From Oscillospiraceae bacterium (GTDB taxonomy: Bacteria > Bacillota > Clostridia > Oscillospirales > Oscillospiraceae), in NCBI GenBank assembly GCA_017624915.1, contig JAGAMC010000031.1, positions 1 to 64,000 of the forward strand: a stretch of 64,000 bases of DNA. Direction: 5' to 3'. Shown here in pieces: positions 25,503-33,610 of this stretch; within the stretch, counting starts at the first letter, position 1; each line of letters begins with the position of its first letter. A program made the position numbers and the translations under genes. The notes under the pieces are model-generated. The model saw only the letters and a program-made list of their open reading frames with translations, searched no databases and was not told the origin of the DNA.

Positions 25503-27480
25503 TCCCACCCTGCTGAAGAAAAACCTCACCCGCTACTGGCCCATCTGGGCCCTGTATACCCTGATCTGGGCCTACGCCCTGCCTGTTCGGTGCCTTATGG
25601 TGGTGTCCAGAAACCAGCTCTGGATGGGTGACACACCTGTCCAGCAGGTAAAGACTTTTGCCAATGAGATCCCCAACCTGCTTGAGGGCTTCGGCACATT
25701 CATGGCCTTCAGCTTCGGCATTCTGACCGCCATGGCCATGTTCTCCTACCTCTATAACAACCGCTCCGCCGGCATGATGCATACCCTGCCCATCCGGCGG
25801 GAGGGCCTGTTCCTGACGGGCTACGTGTCCGGCCTTGTGTGCCTGCTGGGCTCTCACTGTGTGGTGTGGCTGCTGACGTTGACGGCAGAGGGTCTGAGCG
25901 GCTATATGGATCTGTACACCATCAGCATCTGGCTGGCCGCTCAGAGCGCCATGTGCCTGTTCTTCTACTCCTTTGCCGTGTTCTGCGCCATGTTCACCGG
26001 CCATTTGCTGGCTCTGCCCGCCTTTTATGGCATTCTGAATTTCCTTGCCATTGTGGTGTTTTCTCTGGTGGACTATCTGGTGGAGCCCTTCCTGTACGGC
26101 TTCGCCGGTCTGCCCGGAGGGGCTTCTACGGTAGTAGAATGGCTGACTCCCGCCATGTGCCTTGGAGAAGAGGTACGCTGGCGCAGGATCAACTCCATTT
26201 ACCGGCTGGAGGGCGTGGCTGAACTGGCCATTTACGCCGCGGTGGGCCTTATCCTCGCGGGACTGGCCCTGCTGGTCTACCGCAGGCGGCACGTGGAAAC
26301 CGCCGGCGATGTGGTATCTGTGTCCGTGGTGAAGCCCATCTTCAAATACGGCGTAGCCCTGTGCTCCGGACTGTGCCTTGGCTTCTGGCTGCACGCCATG
26401 TTCGGTATCAACATCCCCGGCGGTCTGACCGGCAACCTGCTGCTGTGGACGGCCATCGGCTACTTCGTGGCAGAGATGCTGCTGAAAAAGTCCTTCCGGG
26501 TGTGGAAGGCGTGGCGGGGCGGCGCGGTGCTGCTGGCACTGGTGGCCGTGGGCCTTTTCTGGCTGCAGATGGACGGCTTCGGCTTTGTCTCCCGGGTTCC
26601 CGCCCCGCAGAGTGTGGTCAGTGTAAAGGTGGAGGGCAGAGGCGGCTATCCCTATGACGAGGGACGCACCGCCGACTTCACCACCGAAGACCGGGATATC
26701 ATTGCCAAAACTGTGGCTCTGCACAAGGCCATTGTGAACGAGCATCACAATCCCGAGTTCGGCAGCGGCAGTGACAGCGAGTCTTTCGGTCTGAACGTGA
26801 CCTATACGCTGACCAACGGGACTGTTCTGCGCCGGAATTACCATATCAGCATGTGGCGCGATACCCGGCTGGCCCGGGCGGCGGAGGACTTCTTCTGCGA
26901 TCCCGAAGTGGCAAAGCTGGCCTACGATCTGGAGCAGATCGACCCTCAGCGGCTGACCGGAGCCGAGGTGTCCAGCCTGCGAAACACCGTTTCCAACAAA
27001 GCCGAGCATATCACTCTGGCGGAGCTGAGGCTGTCCGGAACGCCCTACGTCAACAAGCAGGACGCCCTGCAGGCCCTGTATCACGCGGTGCTGCTGGACT
27101 TTGAGCAGGGCAATCTGGGCAAGCGCTATCTCTTTGATCTGGACGAGGAGCGCCAGCTCAACACCTATACCTCCGATCTGTCCCTGTACTGGGATGTCCC
27201 TCAGACCGGCAAGCACACCCTTGGATATGCGGCGGAAGCGGGAGCAGGGAGCGTCACCATCAGCTATACCGATTTCATGGAGATCACCCTGACCCCCCAG
27301 GCGGAGCACACCATCCGGGTGCTCACTGAGCTGGGTATTTTGGATGAGGATACCACCATGCGCCTCTACCGGGAGATCGTGGATGAGGAGCTGCGGGCCA
27401 AGTTCCCGGAGGGAGACCCTAACTCCCTCCCCGATGACGCCTTTGTCCGCGCCGTCACAGGCAGCATCGACCTGTACTGA
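25477..27480 (+). CDS. ABC exporter permease with extracytoplasmic domain
   Basis: A 667-residue membrane protein: ABC-2-like N-terminal half with six or more hydrophobic segments (about residues 20-370), then a large soluble C-terminal part (about 390-667), probably outside the cell, resembling the DUF6449-type domain of YtrA-regulated exporters. ATG 25477 is preferred because GGGAGGTGAGG lies just before it; an ATG at 25456 gives seven more residues. Substrate unknown. Confidence 0.85.
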   Translation: MKSATSFFNPTLLKKNLTRYWPIWALYTLIWAYALPVRCLMVVSRNQLWMGDTPVQQVKTFANEIPNLLEGFGTFMAFSFGILTAMAMFSYLYNNRSAGMMHTLPIRREGLFLTGYVSGLVCLLGSHCVVWLLTLTAEGLSGYMDLYTISIWLAAQSAMCLFFYSFAVFCAMFTGHLLALPAFYGILNFLAIVVFSLVDYLVEPFLYGFAGLPGGASTVVEWLTPAMCLGEEVRWRRINSIYRLEGVAELAIYAAVGLILAGLALLVYRRRHVETAGDVVSVSVVKPIFKYGVALCSGLCLGFWLHAMFGINIPGGLTGNLLLWTAIGYFVAEMLLKKSFRVWKAWRGGAVLLALVAVGLFWLQMDGFGFVSRVPAPQSVVSVKVEGRGGYPYDEGRTADFTTEDRDIIAKTVALHKAIVNEHHNPEFGSGSDSESFGLNVTYTLTNGTVLRRNYHISMWRDTRLARAAEDFFCDPEVAKLAYDLEQIDPQRLTGAEVSSLRNTVSNKAEHITLAELRLSGTPYVNKQDALQALYHAVLLDFEQGNLGKRYLFDLDEERQLNTYTSDLSLYWDVPQTGKHTLGYAAEAGAGSVTISYTDFMEITLTPQAEHTIRVLTELGILDEDTTMRLYREIVDEELRAKFPEGDPNSLPDDAFVRAVTGSIDLY

Positions 27481-27487
27481 TCTTCCC

Positions 27488-27522
27488 GACCCCCGGCTCT
27501 GCGGAGCCGGGGGTCTTGTCTT
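27488..27522 (+). terminator. Terminator of the GntR-ABC operon
   Basis: ACCCCCGGCTC / GAGCCGGGGGT stem then CTTGTCTT. Confidence 0.88.
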
Positions 27523-27553
27523 ATGGGGCGGCCCGAAGGAGCCGCCCTTTTTC

Positions 27554-27582
27554 TTTACAGACTTCGTCTGCTGTGCTATACT
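27554..27582 (+). promoter_or_regulatory. Promoter of the cobalamin-riboswitch transcript
   Basis: TTTACA (27554-27559), 17 bp, TATACT (27577-27582). Confidence 0.75.
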
Positions 27583-27589
27583 GTTGCTG

Positions 27590-27800
27590 ACAACCGAATA
27601 CCTGCTTCGTGGCCCGCGCGGGGCATCTGCACCGCCCGGGCTGAACAAGACAATGGGGTGAAACTCCCCAACGGTACCGCCGCTGTAAGCGACCTGTACC
27701 CTCCCACGGCGAAAGCCAGTCACTGGAGCGATCCGGGAAGGCGGGAGGTCGGGGCTATCCCCCGGTCGCAAGTCAGAAGACCTACGAGGCAGGCTGTGTC
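27590..27800 (+). promoter_or_regulatory. Cobalamin riboswitch
   Basis: The leader shows the cobalamin aptamer blocks in order: ATGGGGTGAAACTCCCC, the junction ACGGTACCGCCGCTGTAAGCG, a CCAGTCACTGG stem, GGGAAGGCGGG, and the B12-box-like GTCAGAAGACCTAC. Binding of adenosylcobalamin would favour the terminator at 27850 and shut off the DUF4430 and ECF genes. Together with its promoter, this leader explains the 435 bp between the ABC permease and the DUF4430 gene. Confidence 0.88.
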
Positions 27801-27849
27801 CCCCGCCTGTGCGAGCAACTCAGGCGCGGGTATTTTCGCGCGGAAACAC

Positions 27850-27895
27850 GGCCGCGGCGTTCTTTTTGAGGGACGCCGCGGCCTGTTGTTTTCTG
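27850..27895 (+). terminator. Riboswitch-controlled terminator
   Basis: GGCCGCGGCGT (27850-27860) pairs with ACGCCGCGGCC (27873-27883), followed by TGTTGTTTTC. It lies between aptamer and first gene. Confidence 0.75.
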
Positions 27896-27915
27896 CGCCC
27901 GAAAGGAAGGATATT

Positions 27916-28311
27916 GTGAAAAAACACGCAAAACTGTCCCTTGCACTGCTGGCTTTCGTGGCCCTGATCGGCCTGTTTGCCGGCCTGTACCTGTCCTCCC
28001 GCCCCGACACGACCCCCGGGGACAAATCCGTGACGGTGGAGGTGGTCCACAAGGATGAAGTCTCCAGGACCTTCCACTTCCAGACGGACAAGGAATACCT
28101 TGGGGATCTGCTGCTGTCGGAAGGCATTGTAAAGGGCGAACAGGGTCAGTTCGGCCTTTATATCCGCGAAGTGGACGGGGAACGGGCGGACTTTGATCTG
28201 GACAAGGCCTACTGGGCCCTGTTCGTAGGGGAGGACTACGCCACACAGGGGGCGGACGTCACCCCGCTGCAGGACGGGGACAGCTTCCGGCTGGTGTACA
28301 CCCTTGGTTAA
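27916..28311 (+). CDS. DUF4430-domain membrane-anchored protein under B12 control
   Basis: A 131-residue protein with one N-terminal membrane anchor (residues 7-26, LSLALLAFVALIGLFAGLYL) and an extracytoplasmic DUF4430 domain (KEYLGDLLLSEGIVKG, KAYWALFVGEDYA). DUF4430 resembles the C-terminal domain of transcobalamin and intrinsic factor. The GTG start follows AAGGAAGG. Under a cobalamin riboswitch and next to an ECF S component, it is a good candidate for capturing a cobalamin or precursor at the cell surface; this role is inferred. Confidence 0.85.
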   Translation: MKKHAKLSLALLAFVALIGLFAGLYLSSRPDTTPGDKSVTVEVVHKDEVSRTFHFQTDKEYLGDLLLSEGIVKGEQGQFGLYIREVDGERADFDLDKAYWALFVGEDYATQGADVTPLQDGDSFRLVYTLG

Positions 28312-28807
28312 ATCCCGCCCCGCCGCCGATGCGGCCCTGTTCGGCATCCTCGGGGGGCTGACCTTTGCCGCCAAGATGGTCATGGCCTCCCTGCCCAACA
28401 TTGAGCCGGTCTCCCTGATGGTCATGCTGTTTGCCGTTACCCTGGGCAAAAAGGCCCTGTTCCCCATCTACATCTATGTGCTGCTTGAACTGGCCCTCAA
28501 CGGGTTCGGGCTTTGGACCGCCGCCTACCTCTATATCTGGCTTGTGCTGGCGGGAGCAGCCTGGCTGCTGCGGGACATGCAGTCCCCACTGGGCTGGGCC
28601 GTCCTGTCCGGGACCTTCGGTCTGCTGTTCGGCGCCCTGTGCGCGCCCCTGTGCCTGTTCACCGGGGGACCCGCCTTTGCCCTGAGCTGGTGGCTCAGTG
28701 GTGTGCCCTTCGACCTGCTGCACTGCGGGGGCAACTTCCTGATCGCCCTGTTCCTGTTCTGCCCCCTGCGCGCTTTGATGCAGCGTCTGCTGCAAAAATA
28801 TTTCTGA
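28304..28807 (+). CDS. ECF transporter S component, probably for cobalamin or a corrinoid
   Basis: A 167-residue membrane protein with about five to six hydrophobic segments and the ECF S-component look (AALFGILGGLTFAAKMVMASL, NIEPVSLMVMLFAVTLGKKA). The TTG start overlaps the DUF4430 gene by 8 bases, so the two are coupled. No EcfA, EcfA' or EcfT gene is nearby, so it would share a general energising module. Cobalamin specificity is inferred from the riboswitch and from CbrT-like systems. Confidence 0.8.
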   Translation: MVKSRPAADAALFGILGGLTFAAKMVMASLPNIEPVSLMVMLFAVTLGKKALFPIYIYVLLELALNGFGLWTAAYLYIWLVLAGAAWLLRDMQSPLGWAVLSGTFGLLFGALCAPLCLFTGGPAFALSWWLSGVPFDLLHCGGNFLIALFLFCPLRALMQRLLQKYF

Positions 28808-28810
28808 CCC

Positions 28811-28845
28811 AACGCCGCGCCGGTATCGGTGCGGCGTTCTTTTTC
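28811..28845 (+). terminator. Terminator of the B12-regulated pair
   Basis: AACGCCGC (28811-28818) with GCGGCGTT (28831-28838), then CTTTTT. Confidence 0.82.
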
Positions 28846-28968
28846 CCTCCATTTCCCACGCAAAAATATCCCCTTTTGAAAAAAATGCTGTCCCCTCGAC
28901 CAAAAGCGCCCCCATTCAACTTCCAAAATATGGTATTTTGTTGTCAGAACGACCAAGGAGGAGCGCTT

Positions 28969-29760
28969 ATGCCCATCATGCGCAAGAAAATGCGGGAATC
29001 CGACCGTATTCTGTCTCTGCCTCTTGACACGATCCGCCCAAACCCCGACCAGCCCCGGCGCATTTTTGACCCCGCCGGTTTGGAGGAGCTTGCCGACTCC
29101 ATCCGTGCGCTGGGCATTCTTCAGCCCCTCACCGTGCGCAGGACCCAGGAGGGCTGGGAGCTGGTGGCGGGCGAGCGCCGTCTGCGGGCGGCAGCTTTGG
29201 CGGGTCTGGAGCGTGTGCCCTGTATTGCGATCCAGACGGACAGCCAGAACTCCTCCCTGCTGGCGCTGGTGGAAAATCTCCAGCGCCGGGATCTGGACTT
29301 TCTGGAGGAGGCGCTGGCGCTGGACAAGCTGCAGCGCACCTATTGCCTGTCTCAGGACGAGGTGGCCCGCCGCATCGGAAAATCCCAGTCCGCCGTGGCC
29401 AACAAGCTGCGGCTGCTGCGTTTGCCGCCCCAGCTGCTGGCAAAGCTGCGGGAACAGGGTCTGTCCGAGCGCCACGCCCGGGCTCTGCTGCGCCTTGAAA
29501 ATGATCACCGGCTGGAAAAAGCGGCCGACTATATTACCACCCACAAGCTTACCGTAGCTCAGACAGAGCAATACATAGACAATCTGCTTATTGCCCGGCC
29601 GCCAAAGCCCAAACGCACCTATATTATTAAAGATGTTCGGCTTTTTCTCAACAGCGTCACTCGCGGTCTGAGTATGATGCGCACAGCCGGCGTGGATGCC
29701 TGCTGCCAGCGGCAGGAGACGGAAGACGCTATCTGCCTGACCATCCGCATCCCCAAGTAA
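28969..29760 (+). CDS. noc: Noc-like ParB-family protein
   Basis: A 263-residue ParB/Noc paralogue: N-terminal CTP-binding motif GERRLRAA, ENLQRRDLDFLEEALA, and the DNA-binding helix-turn-helix (LSQDEVARRIGKSQSAVANK, then LRLLRLPPQ). Its place before parA-parB and near rsmG is that of noc in B. subtilis, where it blocks division over the nucleoid. Unlike B. subtilis Noc it begins directly at the ParB fold (MPIMRKKMRESDRILSLPLD), without an obvious membrane-binding amphipathic helix. The ATG follows AAGGAGG. It could instead be a second ParB; no canonical Noc site (ATTTCCCGGGAAAT) is seen in the window. Confidence 0.8.
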   Translation: MPIMRKKMRESDRILSLPLDTIRPNPDQPRRIFDPAGLEELADSIRALGILQPLTVRRTQEGWELVAGERRLRAAALAGLERVPCIAIQTDSQNSSLLALVENLQRRDLDFLEEALALDKLQRTYCLSQDEVARRIGKSQSAVANKLRLLRLPPQLLAKLREQGLSERHARALLRLENDHRLEKAADYITTHKLTVAQTEQYIDNLLIARPPKPKRTYIIKDVRLFLNSVTRGLSMMRTAGVDACCQRQETEDAICLTIRIPK

Positions 29761-29771
29761 CGCCCTCCCTG

Positions 29772-29816
29772 GCCTCCCCTGTTGTTTCACGTGAAACATA
29801 GGGGGAGGCTTTTTAT
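29772..29816 (+). terminator. Terminator of noc with a parS site as its loop
   Basis: GCCTCCCC (29772-29779) and GGGGAGGC (29802-29809) flank the palindrome at 29783-29798, giving one long stem followed by TTTTTATG. Confidence 0.8.
29783..29798. promoter_or_regulatory. parS site 1
   Basis: TGTTTCACGTGAAACA, identical to the B. subtilis parS consensus; ParB loading site. Confidence 0.95.
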
Positions 29817-29826
29817 GCACTTTGGC

Positions 29827-29842
29827 TGTTTCACGTGAAACA
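29827..29842. promoter_or_regulatory. parS site 2
   Basis: Second perfect TGTTTCACGTGAAACA, 28 bp after the first, between noc and parA. Confidence 0.95.
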
Positions 29843-29879
29843 CTCTCTTCATAACTGCCGCAGAAAAGTTTGAAAACAG

Positions 29880-29908
29880 TTGAAATACTCGATTCGCATT
29901 GGTATAAT
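29880..29908 (+). promoter_or_regulatory. Promoter of parA-parB
   Basis: TTGAAA (29880-29885), 17 bp, TATAAT (29903-29908), downstream of parS 1 and 2, so ParB spreading could affect it. Confidence 0.75.
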
Positions 29909-29972
29909 ATAAGCTGTTACAGTATCTGTTTTGGATAAGCCGTTCCCACCAGGGGAAGCAGGGGGTTCAACT

Positions 29973-30734
29973 ATGGCAAGGATCATTGCAATTGTCAATC
30001 AAAAGGGCGGCGTGGGTAAGACCACCAGTTGTGTCAATCTCTCTGCCGCCTTGCACGCCAAGGGGTTGCGGGTTTTGCTGTGTGACTTTGACCCTCAGGC
30101 CAACGCCACATCGGGCATGGGCGTGGACAAAAACACCGCCTCGCCCAACATCTATGATGTGCTGATCAACGGTGCAGATCCCAAAAAGGCCGTGGTGCAT
30201 ACCAAGTATGCCGACGTCCTGCCCGCCAACAAGGCTCTGGCCGGTGCCGGCGTGGAGATGATCGGTCTTGAGCGGCGGGAATATCTGCTGAAAGACGCTC
30301 TGGGCCAGCTATCCGGCGACTATGACTATATTTTTATTGACTGCCCGCCCTCTCTGGAGCTGCTGACCCTCAACGGTCTGTGCGCCGCCGACGCGGTGCT
30401 TGTCCCTGTCCAGTGCGAATACTACGCGCTGGAGGGTCTCAGCGACCTGCTGTCCACGGTCCGCCGGGTCAAACAGGCCCTGAACCCCGCCATTGACCTG
30501 CAGGGCGTGCTGTTGACCATGTACGACGGCCGCACCAACCTGTCCATTCAGGTGGCCGAGGAGGTCAAGCGCCACTTCCCCGGCAAGGTTTATGCCACCG
30601 TCATTCCTCGAAACGTCCGCCTTTCCGAGGCTCCCAGCCACGGAAAGCCCGTGATTGCCTACGATCCCCTCTCCCGGGGTGCTGAGGCATATACCGCTCT
30701 GGCGGAGGAGTTTTCCTCCAAACGTTTCACGTGA
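29973..30734 (+). CDS. parA: Chromosome-partitioning ATPase ParA (Soj)
   Basis: A 253-residue deviant-Walker ATPase that acts with ParB in origin segregation and DnaA control. Motifs are the Walker A KGGVGKTT, DFDPQANAT and DYIFIDCPPSLELLTLN. ATG 29973 is used (GGGGGTT upstream); the in-frame codon at 29931 adds non-conserved residues. The last four codons and stop (KRFT-stop) are formed by parS site 3. Confidence 0.95.
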   Translation: MARIIAIVNQKGGVGKTTSCVNLSAALHAKGLRVLLCDFDPQANATSGMGVDKNTASPNIYDVLINGADPKKAVVHTKYADVLPANKALAGAGVEMIGLERREYLLKDALGQLSGDYDYIFIDCPPSLELLTLNGLCAADAVLVPVQCEYYALEGLSDLLSTVRRVKQALNPAIDLQGVLLTMYDGRTNLSIQVAEEVKRHFPGKVYATVIPRNVRLSEAPSHGKPVIAYDPLSRGAEAYTALAEEFSSKRFT

Positions 30735-30738
30735 AACA
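30723..30738. promoter_or_regulatory. parS site 3, overlapping the parA stop codon
   Basis: CGTTTCACGTGAAACA, one mismatch from consensus at its first base; it provides the last codons and the TGA of parA. Confidence 0.9.
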
Positions 30739-30776
30739 TTTGCTGTCCCAACCTTAATATATAAAGAAGGTGCAAT

Positions 30777-31667
30777 ATGGCAAAACGCAATATAGAAAAG
30801 GGCCTCGGTCGGGGTTTAGACGCCCTGCTTGGCACCCCCGAGGTGCAGAGTGCCCAGACCACCGGGTCCGTCCAACTGCCCATCTCACAGGTGGAGCCGG
30901 GCCTGAACCAGCCCCGCAAACGCTTTGAGCCCGAGGCACTTGCGGACTTAGCCGACTCCATCCGCACCCACGGCATCATCCAGCCCCTGACCGTGCGTCG
31001 GCTGGCTTCCGGCTACTATCAGATCATCGCCGGCGAGCGCCGCTGGCGGGCCGCCAAAATGGCACAGCTGTCAGAAGTGCCCGCCGTCATCATCGAAGCG
31101 GACGACCGCAAGGTGATGGAGCTGGGCCTGATCGAAAACCTCCAGCGCGAGGACTTGAATCCCGTGGAAGAAGCCAAGGGCTATCAGGTGCTCATTCAGG
31201 AGTACGGTCTGACTCAGGACGAGGTGGCCCAGCGCATGGGCAAGTCACGGCCTGCCATCGCCAACACCTTGCGGCTGTTAGGTTTGCCGGAGGCCGTGCT
31301 CATCCTGCTGGAGGAGGGCTCTATCTCCGCCGGCCACGCCAGAGCCATTCTGGCCGCCCCCACCGAGGAGCTTCAGATCAAGGCCGCCCAGATGACCGCC
31401 ACCCAAGGTCTGTCTGTCCGGCAGACGGAGGGGCTGGTAAAGGCCCTGCAGGTTGCTGAGATCAGCAAAGAGAAAAAGGCCCCCGCTTCCGACGCGGCCA
31501 TCTACCTTGCAGAGGTGGAAAAGTCCCTCTCCTCCCGCTTTGGCCGCAAGGTTCGGGTGCTGGCCAAGGGCGAGAAGGGCCGGATCGAGCTTGAGTATTA
31601 CAGCACCGACGATCTGAACGCCCTGTTGGATCTGCTGGAGCAGACGAAGGAGGGTGGCCGCTCATGA
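30777..31667 (+). CDS. parB: Chromosome-partitioning CTPase ParB (Spo0J)
   Basis: A 296-residue ParB with the N-terminal ParA-stimulating tail (MAKRNIEKGLGRGLDALLG), the CTP-binding motif GERRWRAAK, ENLQREDLNPVEEAKGY and the parS-reading helix-turn-helix (LTQDEVAQRMGKSRPAIANT), plus the C-terminal dimer domain. It clamps onto the parS sites above. It is 42 bp after parA and overlaps the next gene by 4 bases. Confidence 0.96.
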   Translation: MAKRNIEKGLGRGLDALLGTPEVQSAQTTGSVQLPISQVEPGLNQPRKRFEPEALADLADSIRTHGIIQPLTVRRLASGYYQIIAGERRWRAAKMAQLSEVPAVIIEADDRKVMELGLIENLQREDLNPVEEAKGYQVLIQEYGLTQDEVAQRMGKSRPAIANTLRLLGLPEAVLILLEEGSISAGHARAILAAPTEELQIKAAQMTATQGLSVRQTEGLVKALQVAEISKEKKAPASDAAIYLAEVEKSLSSRFGRKVRVLAKGEKGRIELEYYSTDDLNALLDLLEQTKEGGRS

Positions 31668-32170
31668 GTTCCGAGCCCCGCAAGGAGCAGCAGCCCAAAT
31701 CGCCCCACCGCCCCCACCTGTTTTTCTATATGGTGGTTCTGTTTGCCGTGGCCTTTTTGCTGCTGCTGGTATCCTACTTCATGCAGCAGCGCCAGAGTGA
31801 CCAGCAGGTCATCGACGGTCTGGAGCAGAAAAACATGTCCTCGATGCAGATCGCCCAAAACGTCATCGAGCGCAACCAGACGCTGATGGAGGAAAACAAG
31901 GCCCTGCGCGAGAAGCTGGATCAGATGGAAGAAAGCGCCGAAACCCTTGCAGCCCAGCAGAAAGAGCAGGAACAGACCACACTGGCTCTGGACTGGCTGT
32001 GGCGCATTGAGCGGGAATATTTCCAGGGCCGCTACTCCAACACACGCAATCTGATCCGGGAGATGGAGGCCGCCGGTCTGGAAGCCTTCCTGCCCGCCCA
32101 GCCCCTTGCAGATCAGGATTACCGCACCCCTCTGGAACAATATCAGGCCATCCGCGACTTGCTTTTCTGA
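31664..32170 (+). CDS. Membrane-anchored coiled-coil protein coupled to parB
   Basis: A 168-residue protein of no family I recognise. It has a short cytoplasmic N-terminus, one membrane segment (about 22-42, FFYMVVLFAVAFLLLLVSYF), a long coiled coil (about 45-105) and a small C-terminal helical domain (TTLALDWLWRIEREYFQGRY). Its ATG overlaps the parB stop (ATGA), so it is translated from the parAB message. The context suggests an envelope-anchored partner of chromosome segregation or division; that is inference only. Confidence 0.8.
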   Translation: MSSEPRKEQQPKSPHRPHLFFYMVVLFAVAFLLLLVSYFMQQRQSDQQVIDGLEQKNMSSMQIAQNVIERNQTLMEENKALREKLDQMEESAETLAAQQKEQEQTTLALDWLWRIEREYFQGRYSNTRNLIREMEAAGLEAFLPAQPLADQDYRTPLEQYQAIRDLLF

Positions 32171-32220
32171 ATTTCGCGCAAAGAAAGTACTATAATTTGT
32201 AAATAAAGGGAGAATTTTCC

Positions 32221-33522
32221 ATGCTCGACATTAAGTTTATTCGGGAGAATCCCGAACTGGTAAAGGAAAACATCAAAAAGAAGTTCCAGGACTCCAAGCT
32301 GCCCCTTGTGGACGAGGTGCTTGCCCTGGACGAGGAAAACCGTGCCGCCATGACCCGGGCCAACGAGCTGCGCTCCGCCCGCAACAGCCTGTCCAAGCAG
32401 GTGGGCATGCTCATGGGACAGGCCAAGAAGGACCCCTCCAAGCTGGCTGAGGCTGAGGCTGTCAAGGCTCAGGTCAAGGCCAACGCCGAGGAACTGGCCG
32501 CGCTGGAGGTCAAGGAGGCGGAACTGGCCGAAAAGATCCGTAAGATCATGCTGGTCATCCCAAACATCATCGACCCCTCCGTGCCCATCGGTGAAAGCGA
32601 CGAGTTCAACGTGGAGGTGGAGCGCTTCGGCGAGCCTGTCACTCCCGACTTCGATGTACCCTACCACACCGAGATCATGGAGTCCTTCAACGGCATCGAC
32701 ATGGACAGCGCCGGCCGCGTGTCCGGCAACGGCTTCTACTACCTCATGGGCGACATTGCCCGTCTGCACTCCGGCATTCTGGCCTATGCCCGTGACTTTA
32801 TGATCGACAAGGGCTTTATCTACTGCATCCCCCCCTTCATGATCCACGGCAACGTGGTGGAGGGCGTCATGTCCCAGACCGAAATGGACGCCATGATGTA
32901 CAAGATCGAGGGCGAGGACCTGTACCTGATCGGCACCAGCGAGCACTCCATGATCGGCAAGTTCATCGACCAGATCATCCCCGAGGCCAGCCTGCCTCAG
33001 ACCCTTACCTCCTACTCCCCCTGCTTCCGCAAGGAGAAGGGCGCCCACGGCATCGAGGAGCGCGGCGTGTACCGCATCCACCAGTTTGAAAAGCAGGAGA
33101 TGGTGGTGGTCTGCAGGCCCGAGGACTCCATGAACTGGTACGAGAAGATGTGGCGCTACAGCGTGGAGCTGTTCCGCTCCCTGGACATCCCCGTGCGTCA
33201 GCTGGAGTGCTGCTCCGGCGACCTGGCTGACCTGAAGGTCAAGTCCTGCGACATCGAAGCCTGGTCCCCCCGCCAGCAGAAGTATTTCGAGGTCTGCTCC
33301 TGCTCCAACCTGGGTGACGCACAGGCCCGCCGCCTGAAAATGCGCGTCAAGGGCGAGAACGGCACCTACCTGCCCCACACCCTGAACAACACCGTGGTGG
33401 CCCCTCCCCGTATGCTCATCGCCTTCCTGGAGAACAACCTGCAGGCCGACGGCAGCGTGAAGATCCCTGCCGCCCTGCGTCCCTATCTGGGCGGCACGGA
33501 GGTCATGATCCCGAAAAAATAA
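32221..33522 (+). CDS. serS: Seryl-tRNA synthetase
   Basis: Charges tRNA-Ser. The 433-residue class-II enzyme has the N-terminal tRNA-binding coiled coil (residues ~25-105) and motif 2 (FRKEKGAHGIEERGVYRIHQ). Its motif 3 is of the NNTVVAPPRMLIAFLEN type rather than the more usual NGSGLAVGRTL type, a variant seen in other Clostridia. AAAGGGAG precedes the ATG, and TATAAT at 32191-32196 may be its own -10. No T-box leader is present. Confidence 0.95.
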   Translation: MLDIKFIRENPELVKENIKKKFQDSKLPLVDEVLALDEENRAAMTRANELRSARNSLSKQVGMLMGQAKKDPSKLAEAEAVKAQVKANAEELAALEVKEAELAEKIRKIMLVIPNIIDPSVPIGESDEFNVEVERFGEPVTPDFDVPYHTEIMESFNGIDMDSAGRVSGNGFYYLMGDIARLHSGILAYARDFMIDKGFIYCIPPFMIHGNVVEGVMSQTEMDAMMYKIEGEDLYLIGTSEHSMIGKFIDQIIPEASLPQTLTSYSPCFRKEKGAHGIEERGVYRIHQFEKQEMVVVCRPEDSMNWYEKMWRYSVELFRSLDIPVRQLECCSGDLADLKVKSCDIEAWSPRQQKYFEVCSCSNLGDAQARRLKMRVKGENGTYLPHTLNNTVVAPPRMLIAFLENNLQADGSVKIPAALRPYLGGTEVMIPKK

Positions 33523-33531
33523 ATCCAACCT

Positions 33532-33560
33532 GTAATATCCATCAGCAATATTACGTTTAG
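33532..33560 (+). terminator. Weak terminator-like hairpin after serS
   Basis: GTAATAT / ATATTAC stem (33532-33554) followed by GTTTAGTTTTC. AT-rich, so probably leaky. Confidence 0.45.
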
Positions 33561-33610
33561 TTTTCAATTTTCCAGAAAAACAGAAGAAAAATTGAGAGGA
33601 GCAACCCAAG

